Shown piece by piece: positions 39,267 to 48,494 of a stretch of 64,000 bases of DNA. The notes below the pieces were generated by a model. The model saw only the letters and a program-made list of their open reading frames with translations, was not told the DNA's origin and made no database searches. The stretch's first letter is position 1. Every line of letters begins with the position of its first letter. The stretch is from Bacteroides reticulotermitis JCM 10512 (lineage in GTDB: Bacteria; Bacteroidota; Bacteroidia; Bacteroidales; Bacteroidaceae): NCBI RefSeq assembly GCF_000517545.1, contig NZ_BAIV01000032.1, positions 1-64,000 on the forward strand. Reading direction: 5' to 3'. The position numbers and the translations under genes are program-made.

Positions 39267-40363
39267 ATGAAGAAAATAACCTTTGTCTTCCTGACATTCT
39301 TTGCGTTGAGCCAACTATCCGCCCAAGAAACAGAGAATTACACACAACAAAAGAATTATAAAGAATGGGTACGCATTGCTCCCAAATTTGAGGATTCTTT
39401 CTTCCAGACCAAAGAAGCACGTCGCATCGGTGACAATGTATTATTGTATCAACAGACAACCGGAGGATGGCCTAAGAACATTTATATGCCTGCCGAATTG
39501 GACAAGAAAGCCTATGCGGCTGTGTTGAAAGATCAAAAGAACGTCAATGAGAGTACGATTGACAACAACGCCACAACGACCGAGATTCAGTACCTGGCTC
39601 GCCTGTTTCAGGCTACACAGGACAACAAATACAAAGAAGCCGTACTGAAAGGCATCCAATACTTGCTGGACGCTCAATATCCCAATGGAGGATGGCCGCA
39701 ATTCTATCCTCGCCCCACAGGCTATTACATACAAATCACCTACAACGATAATGCGATGGTTCGGGTGCTGAATCAATTGCGGGAGATATATGAGAACAAA
39801 GCTCCTTATACTTTTCTATCGGATAAGATCCGCGAACAGGCTCGTACCTCTTTCGACAAAGGAATTGAGTGCATCCTCAATACACAAGTCCGCCAAAATG
39901 GTAAACTGACCGTATGGTGCGCCCAGCACGATCGCGAGACCTTGGACCTTGCAAGGCGCGTGCTTATGAACTGCCTTCATTGAGCGGACAAGAATCGGAT
40001 AATATCGTCTTATTGCTTTTATCTCTCCCCAGCCCCTCCGAACGGATTATCAATTCAATCGAAGGTTCTATCGAATGGTTCAAGAGATCGGAGATCAAAG
40101 GCTTGCAGAAGGAGTTCTTTACCAACAGCGACGGCAAAAAAGACTATCGCATGGTTCCCTGTGAGAACTGTCCTCCCCTATGGGCACGCTTCTATGATTT
40201 AGAGACGAACCGCCCTTTCTTCTGCGATCGTGATGGAGTTAAAAGATACGATCTATCGGAGATCGGCATTGAGCGACGGACGGGATACAGTTGGTATAAC
40301 AGCGACGGAAGTAAAGTCTTGCAGAAGTATGAACAATGGAAAAAGAAGTTAGATAAAAAATAA
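39267..40363 (+). CDS. pectate lyase, polysaccharide lyase family 10, one-base frameshift
   Basis: A secreted lyase (signal peptide ITFVFLTFFALSQLSAQ) that cleaves de-esterified homogalacturonan by beta-elimination. PL10 landmarks: QQTTGGWPKNIYMP, STIDNNATTTEIQYLARL, YPNGGWPQFYPRPTGYY and YNDNAMVRVLNQLR; C-terminal RTGYSWYNSDGSKVL. The frame breaks after HDRETL near 39945; one added base gives LAPCKARAYELPSLSG and 365 residues. Catalytic Asp/Arg are likely in the conserved WCAQHD segment. No SusCD is next to it. The break is probably an error. Confidence 0.9.
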
Positions 40364-40370
40364 AAGCGAA

Positions 40371-40402
40371 AAGGAGCTAGCCGGGAAGTCGACTAGCTCC
40401 TT
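40371..40402 (+). terminator. terminator after pectate lyase
   Basis: AAGGAGCTAG (40371-40380) pairs with CTAGCTCCTT, followed by TCTTTTTC. Confidence 0.8.
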
Positions 40403-40537
40403 TCTTTTTCACAGCCGATCTTTACCAACCACGGTCTCGGATTGATGAGCGATCCTACTTTTATAAAGCAAATGGAAGAAACGTCCCCAAAACTTCGATA
40501 AAAAAGCCAGGAAATAAAGTTTGAGTTTTTAGCCTTC

Positions 40538-40926
40538 AGCTTTCAGTTTTAGGCATAAAATACTGTAATACAAAGCTTTTAAACTGAAAGCAGTGTAACA
40601 AGCAAGCTTTCAGCCCCCAGTTAGCGTTCAGTTCAAAAGTCAAAGATTCGAATGCTTCTCTTTCTCTCCCCCATATACGAACTAACCAGCATCCTTTCTT
40701 TTTATATCCGCACAAGTATTCTTATTGGTTCGAAGCCCCGGGCTTTTGACCAACTGCCCGGGGCAAACGACTGAAACGCCCCGGGCTTTTTGGCAAATGC
40801 CCGGGGCTATAACCCAACCCCGCAAGCGATCCGGCTGAAAGCAGCAGCTTTCAGTTTCACCGTCTCACTTTCAGGATTATCTCATTAAATAACAACCAAT
40901 TACGTCCCAAACTGAAAGCTGAAAGC
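40538..40926. repeat. dispersed AAACTGAAAGC repeats, both orientations
   Basis: Copies at 40538-40549, 40581-40591, 40604-40613, 40835-40842, 40846-40857 and 40909-40926 (the last is a double copy). Several form inverted pairs able to fold into hairpins. Function unknown. Confidence 0.6.
40735..40807. repeat. four alternating GCCCCGGGC / GCCCGGGGC blocks
   Basis: GCCCCGGGC at 40735-40743 and 40778-40786 alternates with its complement GCCCGGGGC at 40756-40764 and 40799-40807, spaced 12-13 bp within pairs and 13 bp between. This gives two GC-rich hairpins in an AT-rich gap, like a REP element. Confidence 0.7.
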
Positions 40927-41037
40927 AAAAAACAAATACAGTGTAGAGGAGGTATATCGTACCACCGAAGATGCGTTATGGCAGGATTATAAGAAAATAG
41001 GATGCGAAGGTACAGCTCACAATTTATAGATATCAAA

Positions 41038-41065
41038 AAGGGCCATCCAAATTCGGACAGCCCTT
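41038..41065 (-). terminator. terminator of the acyltransferase gene
   Basis: AAGGGC..TCC pairs with GGA..GCCCTT around AAATTC, just past the minus-strand stop at 41081. Confidence 0.7.
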
Positions 41066-41080
41066 CTTGTTGATTTGTAA

Positions 41081-42238
41081 TTAGCCGGCGATGTATTTGG
41101 CCCCCCTTCCTCCGACGCGATAAATCAATCGCACCAGAAGCCAAGATGCCGTAAAAGCTAAGACTGCCGCTACCGGGATTTGCAGGGGTATTGGAATTTG
41201 AATCAACCGCACCAGCATAACCGAAGGGCCGGTAAAGAAGTAGTGTACCATGTAGATTCCGAAACCGCAAACCGTCAGATTAGCTAATGCTTTCTTGATC
41301 GTTTCCGAACGCACATTGATCTTTTTGGCTATCATAAATACGGGTAGGGTCAGCATTAACACATTGATGGAGCAATAGGTAAAGAAGAGTTCTAACATCT
41401 CATCCGTACATTCGGGCAGAGCGGTCATGTGCCGGAATCCAAAGAAGGTTACGGCATAACCAATCGCAAACATCGGAATGCCTATAGCCAATGTTTTAGT
41501 CAGGCTCCACTCCAGATTCCGGAGGTAATGCCCCAACAACAGATAGCCGTGGAAACCAGCAAACGCATACAGCATGCCAAACGAGTTCCACGAACATGTA
41601 CCCCACAGGTAATCGGCAGCATATTCATTGTAATAAGGTAAGAGTAAAGTAACTCCCCAAGCCAGTAGGAAATAGAGTTTAGCACGTTCCGAAGCTTTCT
41701 CTACCCATGCCGAGAAAATAGGCAGGTAAAGGTAAAGCCCAATCAACAAATAGATGTACCACATATGTACGGCTAGGATTGAAAAATTGAGTGGGATCAT
41801 CAAAATATACTCCAACGCTACGGAAAATGACTGACGCATCACATCTTCACCCGCATAGGGGAAGAAGTCCAGTATGATTTGAGAGTTAAGTCCAAGCAGT
41901 CCGGTAATCCAAGGGAAGAGGTTATAAAGTACAGACCAGATGAGAAACGGAAAAAGTACACGCGGAATACGCTTCTTGTAGAAAGTGGAAGCCTCACCTC
42001 GCACCGGCAACAAAAGTGCTCCGGTAATCATAACAAAGAGTGGCACACACGGACGTAGCAGAGCACCGTAGGCTGCTCCCCAGAATTTTATCGCACCAAT
42101 ATCGGGAGAAGTGCCCGGAAAGAAATTAAAAGGATCGGTACAATGACAGCATACAACAGCAAACATAGCAATCAGCCGAACAATATCCAACCAAACAATG
42201 TGGGATCTTTCAGCAAGTTTTGTCGAAGGTTCTTTCAT
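41081..42238 (-). CDS. acyltransferase family membrane protein (acyltransferase 3)
   Basis: A 385-residue protein with about 10 transmembrane helices and the acyltransferase-3 motifs: WLDIVRLIAMFAVVCCHCTDP (catalytic His), CVPLFVMITGALLLP and KKRIPRVLFPFLIWS. Such enzymes O-acetylate surface glycans using acyl-CoA. The start is ATG 42238 (MKEPSTKLAERSHIV). It reads towards the lyase; the repaired fumarase ends 69 bp upstream on the same strand. Substrate unknown. Confidence 0.88.
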   Translation of the reverse strand: MKEPSTKLAERSHIVWLDIVRLIAMFAVVCCHCTDPFNFFPGTSPDIGAIKFWGAAYGALLRPCVPLFVMITGALLLPVRGEASTFYKKRIPRVLFPFLIWSVLYNLFPWITGLLGLNSQIILDFFPYAGEDVMRQSFSVALEYILMIPLNFSILAVHMWYIYLLIGLYLYLPIFSAWVEKASERAKLYFLLAWGVTLLLPYYNEYAADYLWGTCSWNSFGMLYAFAGFHGYLLLGHYLRNLEWSLTKTLAIGIPMFAIGYAVTFFGFRHMTALPECTDEMLELFFTYCSINVLMLTLPVFMIAKKINVRSETIKKALANLTVCGFGIYMVHYFFTGPSVMLVRLIQIPIPLQIPVAAVLAFTASWLLVRLIYRVGGRGAKYIAG

Positions 42239-42307
42239 GGTATTATTTAAATAAAAGGGGGACAACTAGATTTATAGCTGCCCCCCAACTTTGTGTAAAG
42301 GGTTGTC

Positions 42308-43944
42308 TTATTTAATCGCGCAACGCGGCTTAATCTGTTTGAAGAAGTCATTGCCTTATCATCGACTAAGATGAATGCGGGGAAATCTTCTACTTCGATC
42401 TTCCAGATTGCTTCCATACCCAATTCCGGGTATTCCACACACTCGATGCTCTTGATGTTGTCCTGAGCTAACAGAGCAGCGGGACCACCAATGGAGCCGA
42501 GATAGAAACCACCGTATTGCTGACAAGCATCTGTTACTTGCTGGCTACGGTTACCTTTGGCCAACATGATCATGCTTCCGCCATGACTCTGGAAAAGTCC
42601 TACATACGAGTCCATACGTCCGGCAGTAGTCGGGCCCATAGAGCCGCAAGCCATGCCGTTCGGTGTTTTCGCCGGACCTGCATAATAGATCGGATGATCT
42701 TTGATATATTGAGGAAGGTCCTCGCCACGGTCTAAACGTTCTTTCAGCTTAGCATGCGCGATGTCTCTACCTACAATGATTGTTCCATTCAACGAAAGGC
42801 GGGTTGCTACCGGATACTTGCTCAGTTCTTTCAGGATCTCAGCCATCGGACGATTCAAGTCGATCTTCACAGCATCTCCCTCACCAGCTTGACGCAACTC
42901 AACGGGAATCAGGTTGCCCGGATTTGAATCCAGCTTCTCAATCCAAATACCTTCTTTATTAATCTTACATTTAATGTTACGGTCGGCCGAGCAAGATACG
43001 CCCAATCCTACGGGGCAAGAAGCTCCGTGACGCGGCAAGCGGATGATACGTACGTCATGTGCCAGGTATTTTCCACCAAACTGTGCGCCTAGCCCAATTT
43101 TCTGTGCTTCTTCCAATACTTCTTTTTCCAATTCCACATCGCGGAATGCACGTCCAAACTCATTGCCGGTAGTCGGAAGATTATCGTAGAAGTGAGTTGA
43201 AGCGAGTTTCACTGTCAACAGGTTCTTCTCAGCAGATGTACCGCCAATAACAAAAGCAATGTGATAAGGAGGACAAGCAGCTGTACCCAATGTCTTCATC
43301 TTCTCAACCAGGAATGGCACCAAGGTGCCGGGATTCAGAATGGCTTTGGTTTCCTGATACAAATAGGTTTTATTGGCCGAACCACCACCTTTGGTTACGC
43401 AAAGGAACTCATATTCCATTCCCTCGGTAGCTTCAAGGTCTATCTGCGCAGGCAGGTTGCATTTGGTGTTGACTTCATCAAACATATTCAGCGGTGCGTT
43501 CTGAGAATAACGGAGGTTCTCTTCGGTGTAGGTTTTATAAACGCCTAAGGAAAGAGCTTCCTCGTCACAGTAACCGGTCCAGACTTGCTGTCCCTTTTCA
43601 CCATGAATAATGGCGGTTCCGGTATCCTGACAGAAAGGAAGTACGCCTTTAGCAGCTACTTCCGCGTTACGCAGAAAAGTCAATGCTACATATTTATCAT
43701 TTTCACTGGCTTCCGGATCACTCAAGATTTTAGCTACCTGTTCGTTATGCGCACGGCGAAGCAGAAAAGATACGTCACGAAAGGCTGTATTAGCCATTTC
43801 AGTCAAGCCTTCTTTCGCAATTTTCAGAATAGGTTTTCCTTCAAACTCGCTTACCGACACATGGTCTTTGGTAAGCAGATAGTACTCAGTAGTATCTTGG
43901 CCCTTTTCGAACATAGGTTGATACTTAAACGGAGGTGTTGCCAT
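42308..43944 (-). CDS. fumarate hydratase class I ([4Fe-4S]), frameshift at C-terminus
   Basis: A 545-residue class I fumarase converting fumarate and malate in the branched TCA/fumarate-respiration route of Bacteroides. Diagnostic segments: LPFCQDTGTAIIHGEKG, LCVTKGGGSANKTYLYQE, GGTSAEKNLLTVKLAS, CGSMGPTTAGRMDSYV and GGPAALLAQDNI. The Fe-S Cys ligands include the Cys of LPFCQDTG. Near 42354 the VDDK-GNDFFKQIKPRCAIK end is reached only after adding one G; uncorrected, the frame would overrun into the acyltransferase gene. Probably an error. Confidence 0.94.
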
Positions 43945-44050
43945 AAATTTCTTATTTTATTACGTTATGTTAGTTAGTGAGACAAAGGTAGCAATAAATG
44001 ATGAATGATAAATATTTAGAAGTAATAATTAACGGAGTATAAGGTATGCA

Positions 44051-44089
44051 AAACGGTGAGCAGGAATGTTGTCATTCTACTCACCGTTT
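44051..44089 (-). terminator. terminator after DUF4954 gene
   Basis: AAACGGTGAG (44051-44060) pairs with CTCACCGTTT (44080-44089), on the downstream side of the minus-strand gene ending at 44125. Confidence 0.7.
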
Positions 44090-44124
44090 CATAGTTCTAG
44101 CCTCTCGGAAAAAGAAGTATTCTG

Positions 44125-46122
44125 CTATGCTTCGGCAACAAGCCCTTCAATCCGGCTGATCAGTTCATTCCCCAAAGCGGTCTTATCTTCAACGTGCTTG
44201 AGAACAGCCGTAACGAAAGGATTACTTTCAAAATCACCACGAACCTGTTCAAAATCCTGTTTCATATCGTCACGTGAGCCGTCCGCACCGAACCCGGTCA
44301 TCGAAGAGAGTGAAAACTCTTTGCGAGCATCGTTGTAGACCATTCTATCCAACCCGACAACGGCCTCTTGCCAGGACTTCACAATCTGAATGATGTCTTT
44401 TGCCGTAATAGTTTCCGGATTAATTCCATAAAATTCCCGGATATTCTCATAGGCCCATGTCCACTCATAGGTGTAGTAGTTGGCGTGCATCACGGAGAAG
44501 CAGGCATTGATCGATTTCAGCCGGTTGATCTCGCCACTTTCAATGCCATCCAACAAACGATCGATTTCGCTCTTGGGAGCAATCAGACCGGACATATCCA
44601 CCCATTCTCCAACACCAATCTCGGTATCCGGTTTCAAACGTTGACGTATCTCTTCATCGTTCTGAAAGTTGATCCCCTCCAAACGCTTGATTATTGAGTT
44701 ACCAAGGAATTTATGAATGGCAATCTCATAGAAGCGGATGCCGTTATTCAGAGATGAGTTTTTAATCTTCGCACTCTGGAAGGAGTAAATCTCGGAAGTT
44801 TCACCCGATACGCGTTTCAAATCTTTCAGAATAGCTCGTCCCTTGAACATCTTTTGGATGGTATACGGACTCAACAGGTTATAATTGATATAATCCAGTT
44901 TATTGGGATCTTTCCGCTTATCTCGTTTCGGCCATTTCTGAGCATCCCGAATGGTTCCCACACTCCGCAGATTCACACCAGGCACCAAATAGGTGGTATC
45001 CCGTTGCTCAATCAAATAGGAGAAAGGCAAATTGGACGTGTCGGCATGATTGACGTGTCGTCCCATTACCAAAGAGAACGCGCCCACGCGTGCCGGCCAC
45101 AATATATATGAATCGGATGTGGTTTTCGCTCCACGCTCCATGGTCCCCTGATGGATGGGGCCTAGCTTATACATATGGTTACTTTGATTGGAACCTGAGC
45201 CGGCATTCATGAACGAGAACATACCGGCTATCAATAAGGTGGACTTGTGGTGTGTCACCGTGAAGGGGCCTGCAAAGATTGCACAAGCCTCGCCATTCTC
45301 GCCCTGACAGTTACTGAAAAACAGCGAATCGGAGGCTGAGTAGTTATGTCCCAACCGACAAGATTGACCTACGAAGCAACGGCTTAGCATCGTACCGTCA
45401 TCGACCTCCGAACCGGAAGAGATGATAAAATCATCACAGATAACTCCGTCACCAATGTGCACCGGATCGGCTACATTGCTATTGATACTTCCATTCGTAA
45501 GGCGGCAGGTTCCACAGATATGACAATAATCCCCTATCCGCACATTTCGGATAGAACCGGTATTCTGAATAATCACATGATTCCCGATACTCCCCACTGT
45601 AGCCGCATGCTTGTTGGAGTAATAATCGGTAATCGTTTTCATGCGATTGATTAATTCCGGACGGTGCCGGTAGAGGGCCAGGATATAGGCTTGATGGGCA
45701 GAGAGCTTATCATTCATCAAAACTTCACGTCCTCCCATTTCATTTAGAACTGAGATTTTCACTCCATTGCCGAATGTGCTTAGGCCATCGACCAGAATGA
45801 TATCTACATTCTCAATAAAGGCATCACTACCTATTTCATAATTCGCAATGTAGTTTTGAATGTTCTCTATGCAACAGTTATCACCAACTGTAACGTTATG
45901 CAGCGTGACATGCCGCAGGCCGGAATGCTTTTTGATGCCACCGGGCAGGGTAAACTCGGAGTCGAAGACGCCCAATTTAACCTCGCCCGAGAAGCGAGTA
46001 TGATGCACATATTCACAGTTGAAACCTTCGACCACCAAAACACTTCCCCAATCACCAGCCAGGCACGACTGTCCCTTCAACTGAAGAATCTCTTCTTCAG
46101 TAAGTTTACGATAATCTTTCAT
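44125..46122 (-). CDS. DUF4954 family protein (left-handed beta-helix)
   Basis: A 665-residue protein without signal peptide, start taken at ATG 46122 (MKDYRKLTEEEILQLKGQ). Residues about 40-330 show hexapeptide-like repeats of a left-handed beta-helix (VHIGDGVICDDFIISSGSEV, RIGDYCHICGTCRLTNGSIN, DNCCIENIQNYIANY). The C-terminal 200 residues are helical. It is common in Bacteroidales with no assigned activity that I can recall; beta-helices of this kind usually belong to acyl- or nucleotidyl-transferases. It lies 63 bp downstream of hflX on the same strand. Cysteines are unusually frequent in the helix. Confidence 0.8.
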   Translation of the reverse strand: MKDYRKLTEEEILQLKGQSCLAGDWGSVLVVEGFNCEYVHHTRFSGEVKLGVFDSEFTLPGGIKKHSGLRHVTLHNVTVGDNCCIENIQNYIANYEIGSDAFIENVDIILVDGLSTFGNGVKISVLNEMGGREVLMNDKLSAHQAYILALYRHRPELINRMKTITDYYSNKHAATVGSIGNHVIIQNTGSIRNVRIGDYCHICGTCRLTNGSINSNVADPVHIGDGVICDDFIISSGSEVDDGTMLSRCFVGQSCRLGHNYSASDSLFFSNCQGENGEACAIFAGPFTVTHHKSTLLIAGMFSFMNAGSGSNQSNHMYKLGPIHQGTMERGAKTTSDSYILWPARVGAFSLVMGRHVNHADTSNLPFSYLIEQRDTTYLVPGVNLRSVGTIRDAQKWPKRDKRKDPNKLDYINYNLLSPYTIQKMFKGRAILKDLKRVSGETSEIYSFQSAKIKNSSLNNGIRFYEIAIHKFLGNSIIKRLEGINFQNDEEIRQRLKPDTEIGVGEWVDMSGLIAPKSEIDRLLDGIESGEINRLKSINACFSVMHANYYTYEWTWAYENIREFYGINPETITAKDIIQIVKSWQEAVVGLDRMVYNDARKEFSLSSMTGFGADGSRDDMKQDFEQVRGDFESNPFVTAVLKHVEDKTALGNELISRIEGLVAEA

Positions 46123-46185
46123 ACAAATACAATATATTAATGTGTGCCTTGCCAATCGACGGCAAAGCAACACACTGATTAAATT

Positions 46186-47436
46186 CTATTCTTCGTCGTA
46201 TGTCTGATAAAGGAAATCATTATAGGGATACTTTTGTACATGCAATTCTTTCACTCGTTGATAAACCACATCTTTCAGTTCGTCTATATTGATTCGTTCG
46301 CGGGCGGAGATGAATAGACAGTTGTCTTCCATCTTGGCCATCCACGTCTTCATCAGCTCTTCGAGTGTTAAGTTCTCTTTTGTTCGGGGGGTAAGGTCGT
46401 CGGATGCTTTTTCTATATAAGTGTACGCATCTATTTTATTAAATATAAGGATCATAGGTTTGCCACTGCCTTCAATCTCAGCCAGGGTCTTATTCACCAC
46501 ATCGATTTGCTCTTCAAATCCAACATGAGAAATATCGACTACATGGATCAATAAATCGGCTTCACGTACTTCATCCAAGGTCGATTTAAACGACTCAACC
46601 AAATCGGTTGGCAACTTCCGGATGAATCCTACGGTATCGGATAGCAGGAATGGCAGGTTTTCAATTATCACTTTACGTACTGTCGTGTCTAACGTAGCGA
46701 ATAGCTTATTCTCAGCAAAGACTTCACTCTTTGCCAACAGATTCATGATGGTAGACTTCCCGACATTGGTATAGCCAACTAAGGCAACCCGAATCATACG
46801 ACCGCGATTTTTGCGTTGGGTAGCTTTTTGCTTATCAATTTCCCGCAAACGCTCTTTCAACAACGACATACGGTTTAAGATGATACGACGGTCCATTTCA
46901 AGCTGAGTCTCTCCCGGTCCGCGAAGTCCCACAGAACCTCCTTTGCCACTACCGGAGCCACCGCCCTGGCGTTCCAAGTGAGTCCAAAGACGTTGCAAAC
47001 GTGGCAACATATATTTGTATTGCGCCAGCTCTACTTGCGTTTTAGCATTGGCAGTTTGAGCACGCATGGCAAAAATATCAAGAATGAGTGAAGTACGATC
47101 GAGTATCTTCACATTAAGCTCAGCTTCAATATTACGAAGCTGTTTAGGAGAAAGTTCGTCGTCAAAGATCACCATACCCACTTCGCGTTCTTCTTCCGCT
47201 TCGGTGGCAATATAGGTTTTAATCTCTTCCAGTTTACCTTTTCCCACATATGTCACAGAGTTCGCAATAGGTAACTTCTGCGTAAACTCCTTCACTACTT
47301 CCGCCCCAGCCGTCTCAGCAAGGAAAGCCAGTTCATCCAGATATTCTTTTGTCTTGCGCTCATCCTGCGTTTGAGTAATGAGTCCCACAAGTACTGCTGT
47401 TTCCGCTTTGGCTTCGGATATTACAAATTCTTTCAT
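46186..47436 (-). CDS. hflX: GTPase HflX
   Basis: A 416-residue ribosome-associated GTPase that splits or rescues stalled 50S/70S ribosomes. The N-terminal HflX domain ends with the diagnostic GLRGPGETQLEMDRRIIL, followed by G1 GYTNVGKST, G3 DTVGFIRKLP and G4 FNKIDAY. Complete; the helical region between domains is normal. It is the first gene of a pair with DUF4954. Confidence 0.95.
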   Translation of the reverse strand: MKEFVISEAKAETAVLVGLITQTQDERKTKEYLDELAFLAETAGAEVVKEFTQKLPIANSVTYVGKGKLEEIKTYIATEAEEEREVGMVIFDDELSPKQLRNIEAELNVKILDRTSLILDIFAMRAQTANAKTQVELAQYKYMLPRLQRLWTHLERQGGGSGSGKGGSVGLRGPGETQLEMDRRIILNRMSLLKERLREIDKQKATQRKNRGRMIRVALVGYTNVGKSTIMNLLAKSEVFAENKLFATLDTTVRKVIIENLPFLLSDTVGFIRKLPTDLVESFKSTLDEVREADLLIHVVDISHVGFEEQIDVVNKTLAEIEGSGKPMILIFNKIDAYTYIEKASDDLTPRTKENLTLEELMKTWMAKMEDNCLFISARERINIDELKDVVYQRVKELHVQKYPYNDFLYQTYDEE

Positions 47437-47523
47437 CCTTTTTATTCTATAAATAATGTGGGAACAAACTTACATAAAAATCTTGTATTTATAAGTGTGC
47501 TTCATTAAAAAGAGAGCAAAAAA

Positions 47524-47557
47524 AGCCCCTGACACACACGAATGTATGTCAGGGGCT
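47524..47557 (-). terminator. terminator of the SusCD operon
   Basis: AGCCCCTGACA pairs with TGTCAGGGGCT around a 12-nt loop; it carries an A-rich upstream side read as U-rich on the minus-strand transcript. Confidence 0.85.
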
Positions 47558-47581
47558 AATTATTTTGAAGAAGAATATTGA

Positions 47582-48466
47582 TTATTCTGCCATCAAACCT
47601 TCAATATCAAAGTCAAGATCAGCTGTAACGCCTTCCTTGTAGTTTACGTTTTGGCCATCTTTCACATAGAATACATCATAAGTAAAAGTGTAAACCGTGC
47701 CTACTTTCTTCGTCTGAGTCACATTGATAAATAGAGGCAATTTATTCTCCGTCATGCCTGTATTGATCTTAGTAGCTTCATACTCACCTGGTTTGTTCAA
47801 CATACCGGCAAAGTCATAGTTCGTATCATCTAAGAAGAACTGGAAACTTCCTGCGGTTGAAGCTGATAAACCTGCATAATAGTAGGGTGCGCCAACTCTG
47901 AACAATGGATTAGCACCAATGTAGTCAGATGCCAACTGAACAGGAGCAAGAATACCACCATCATACCAACCTTTTTCCAAAAGTACCGGTTGTCCTAAAG
48001 CCGCCCATTTATAATCTCTGGTTACGGAGATAGTAGTTAAAGAGGTACCTGCTGCATAAAGATGATCCTTGGTATTACCACCAATCGACAACTTTAATGA
48101 ATAGGTTGTTTGGTATTTACACTTGCTGTTAAGTTTGAGCGTAACAGATGCTTTTGCTTCACCAGCCGCAAAAACAAATGCAGTAGGTTGGTCGCAGAAC
48201 GGTTCATCATCAATTTTAGAACATGACTCTACTTTTACAGGTACGGTCGCTGCACCAGTGGTGTTCACGCGATTCATCGTAACAGTAAAACTAGTTCCTT
48301 TATCCGGGTTTACAGTAGCAGTAGAAGTCGCTGCCGTAAAGTTAGCCCCCAAAGCATCTTGATCTGCTTGTGGACTTGCCACCTCAGTATCTTCAAAGTC
48401 GCTACAGCTAGTCATAGAGAGAGCCGGGACGAACAGCAAATAGAGTAGATATTTATTTATTTTCAT
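47582..48466 (-). CDS. SusE/F-position surface lipoprotein, Calx-beta-like
   Basis: A 294-residue lipoprotein, start ATG 48466 (MKINKYLLYLLFVPALSMTS, then Cys). The first domain (TVNPDKGTSFTVTMNRVNTTG and VAGEAKASVTLKLN-like strands) resembles Calx-beta repeats; the remainder is beta-rich and not recognised. Position as third gene of the SusC-SusD operon suggests a surface glycan-binding or auxiliary lipoprotein. Ligand unknown. Confidence 0.75.
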   Translation of the reverse strand: MKINKYLLYLLFVPALSMTSCSDFEDTEVASPQADQDALGANFTAATSTATVNPDKGTSFTVTMNRVNTTGAATVPVKVESCSKIDDEPFCDQPTAFVFAAGEAKASVTLKLNSKCKYQTTYSLKLSIGGNTKDHLYAAGTSLTTISVTRDYKWAALGQPVLLEKGWYDGGILAPVQLASDYIGANPLFRVGAPYYYAGLSASTAGSFQFFLDDTNYDFAGMLNKPGEYEATKINTGMTENKLPLFINVTQTKKVGTVYTFTYDVFYVKDGQNVNYKEGVTADLDFDIEGLMAE

Positions 48467-48494
48467 ATGATTCATATTTATAAAATAAGTATAA

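Larger units (their letters stand above)
40364..41080. other. 717-bp intergenic region with two repeat families
   Basis: A terminator after the lyase (40371-40402) is followed by dispersed CTGAAAG-type repeats and four alternating GCCCCGGGC/GCCCGGGGC blocks (see repeat entries), and a terminator of the acyltransferase gene (41038-41065). No gene is convincing; the minus-strand frame at 40857-41270 is chance coding across the repeats. Confidence 0.6.

Noticed and set aside
40857..41270. Minus-strand 137-codon frame in the gap after the pectate lyase
   Set aside because: It overlaps the acyltransferase gene on the same strand in another frame and runs through the repeat region; no domain is visible.
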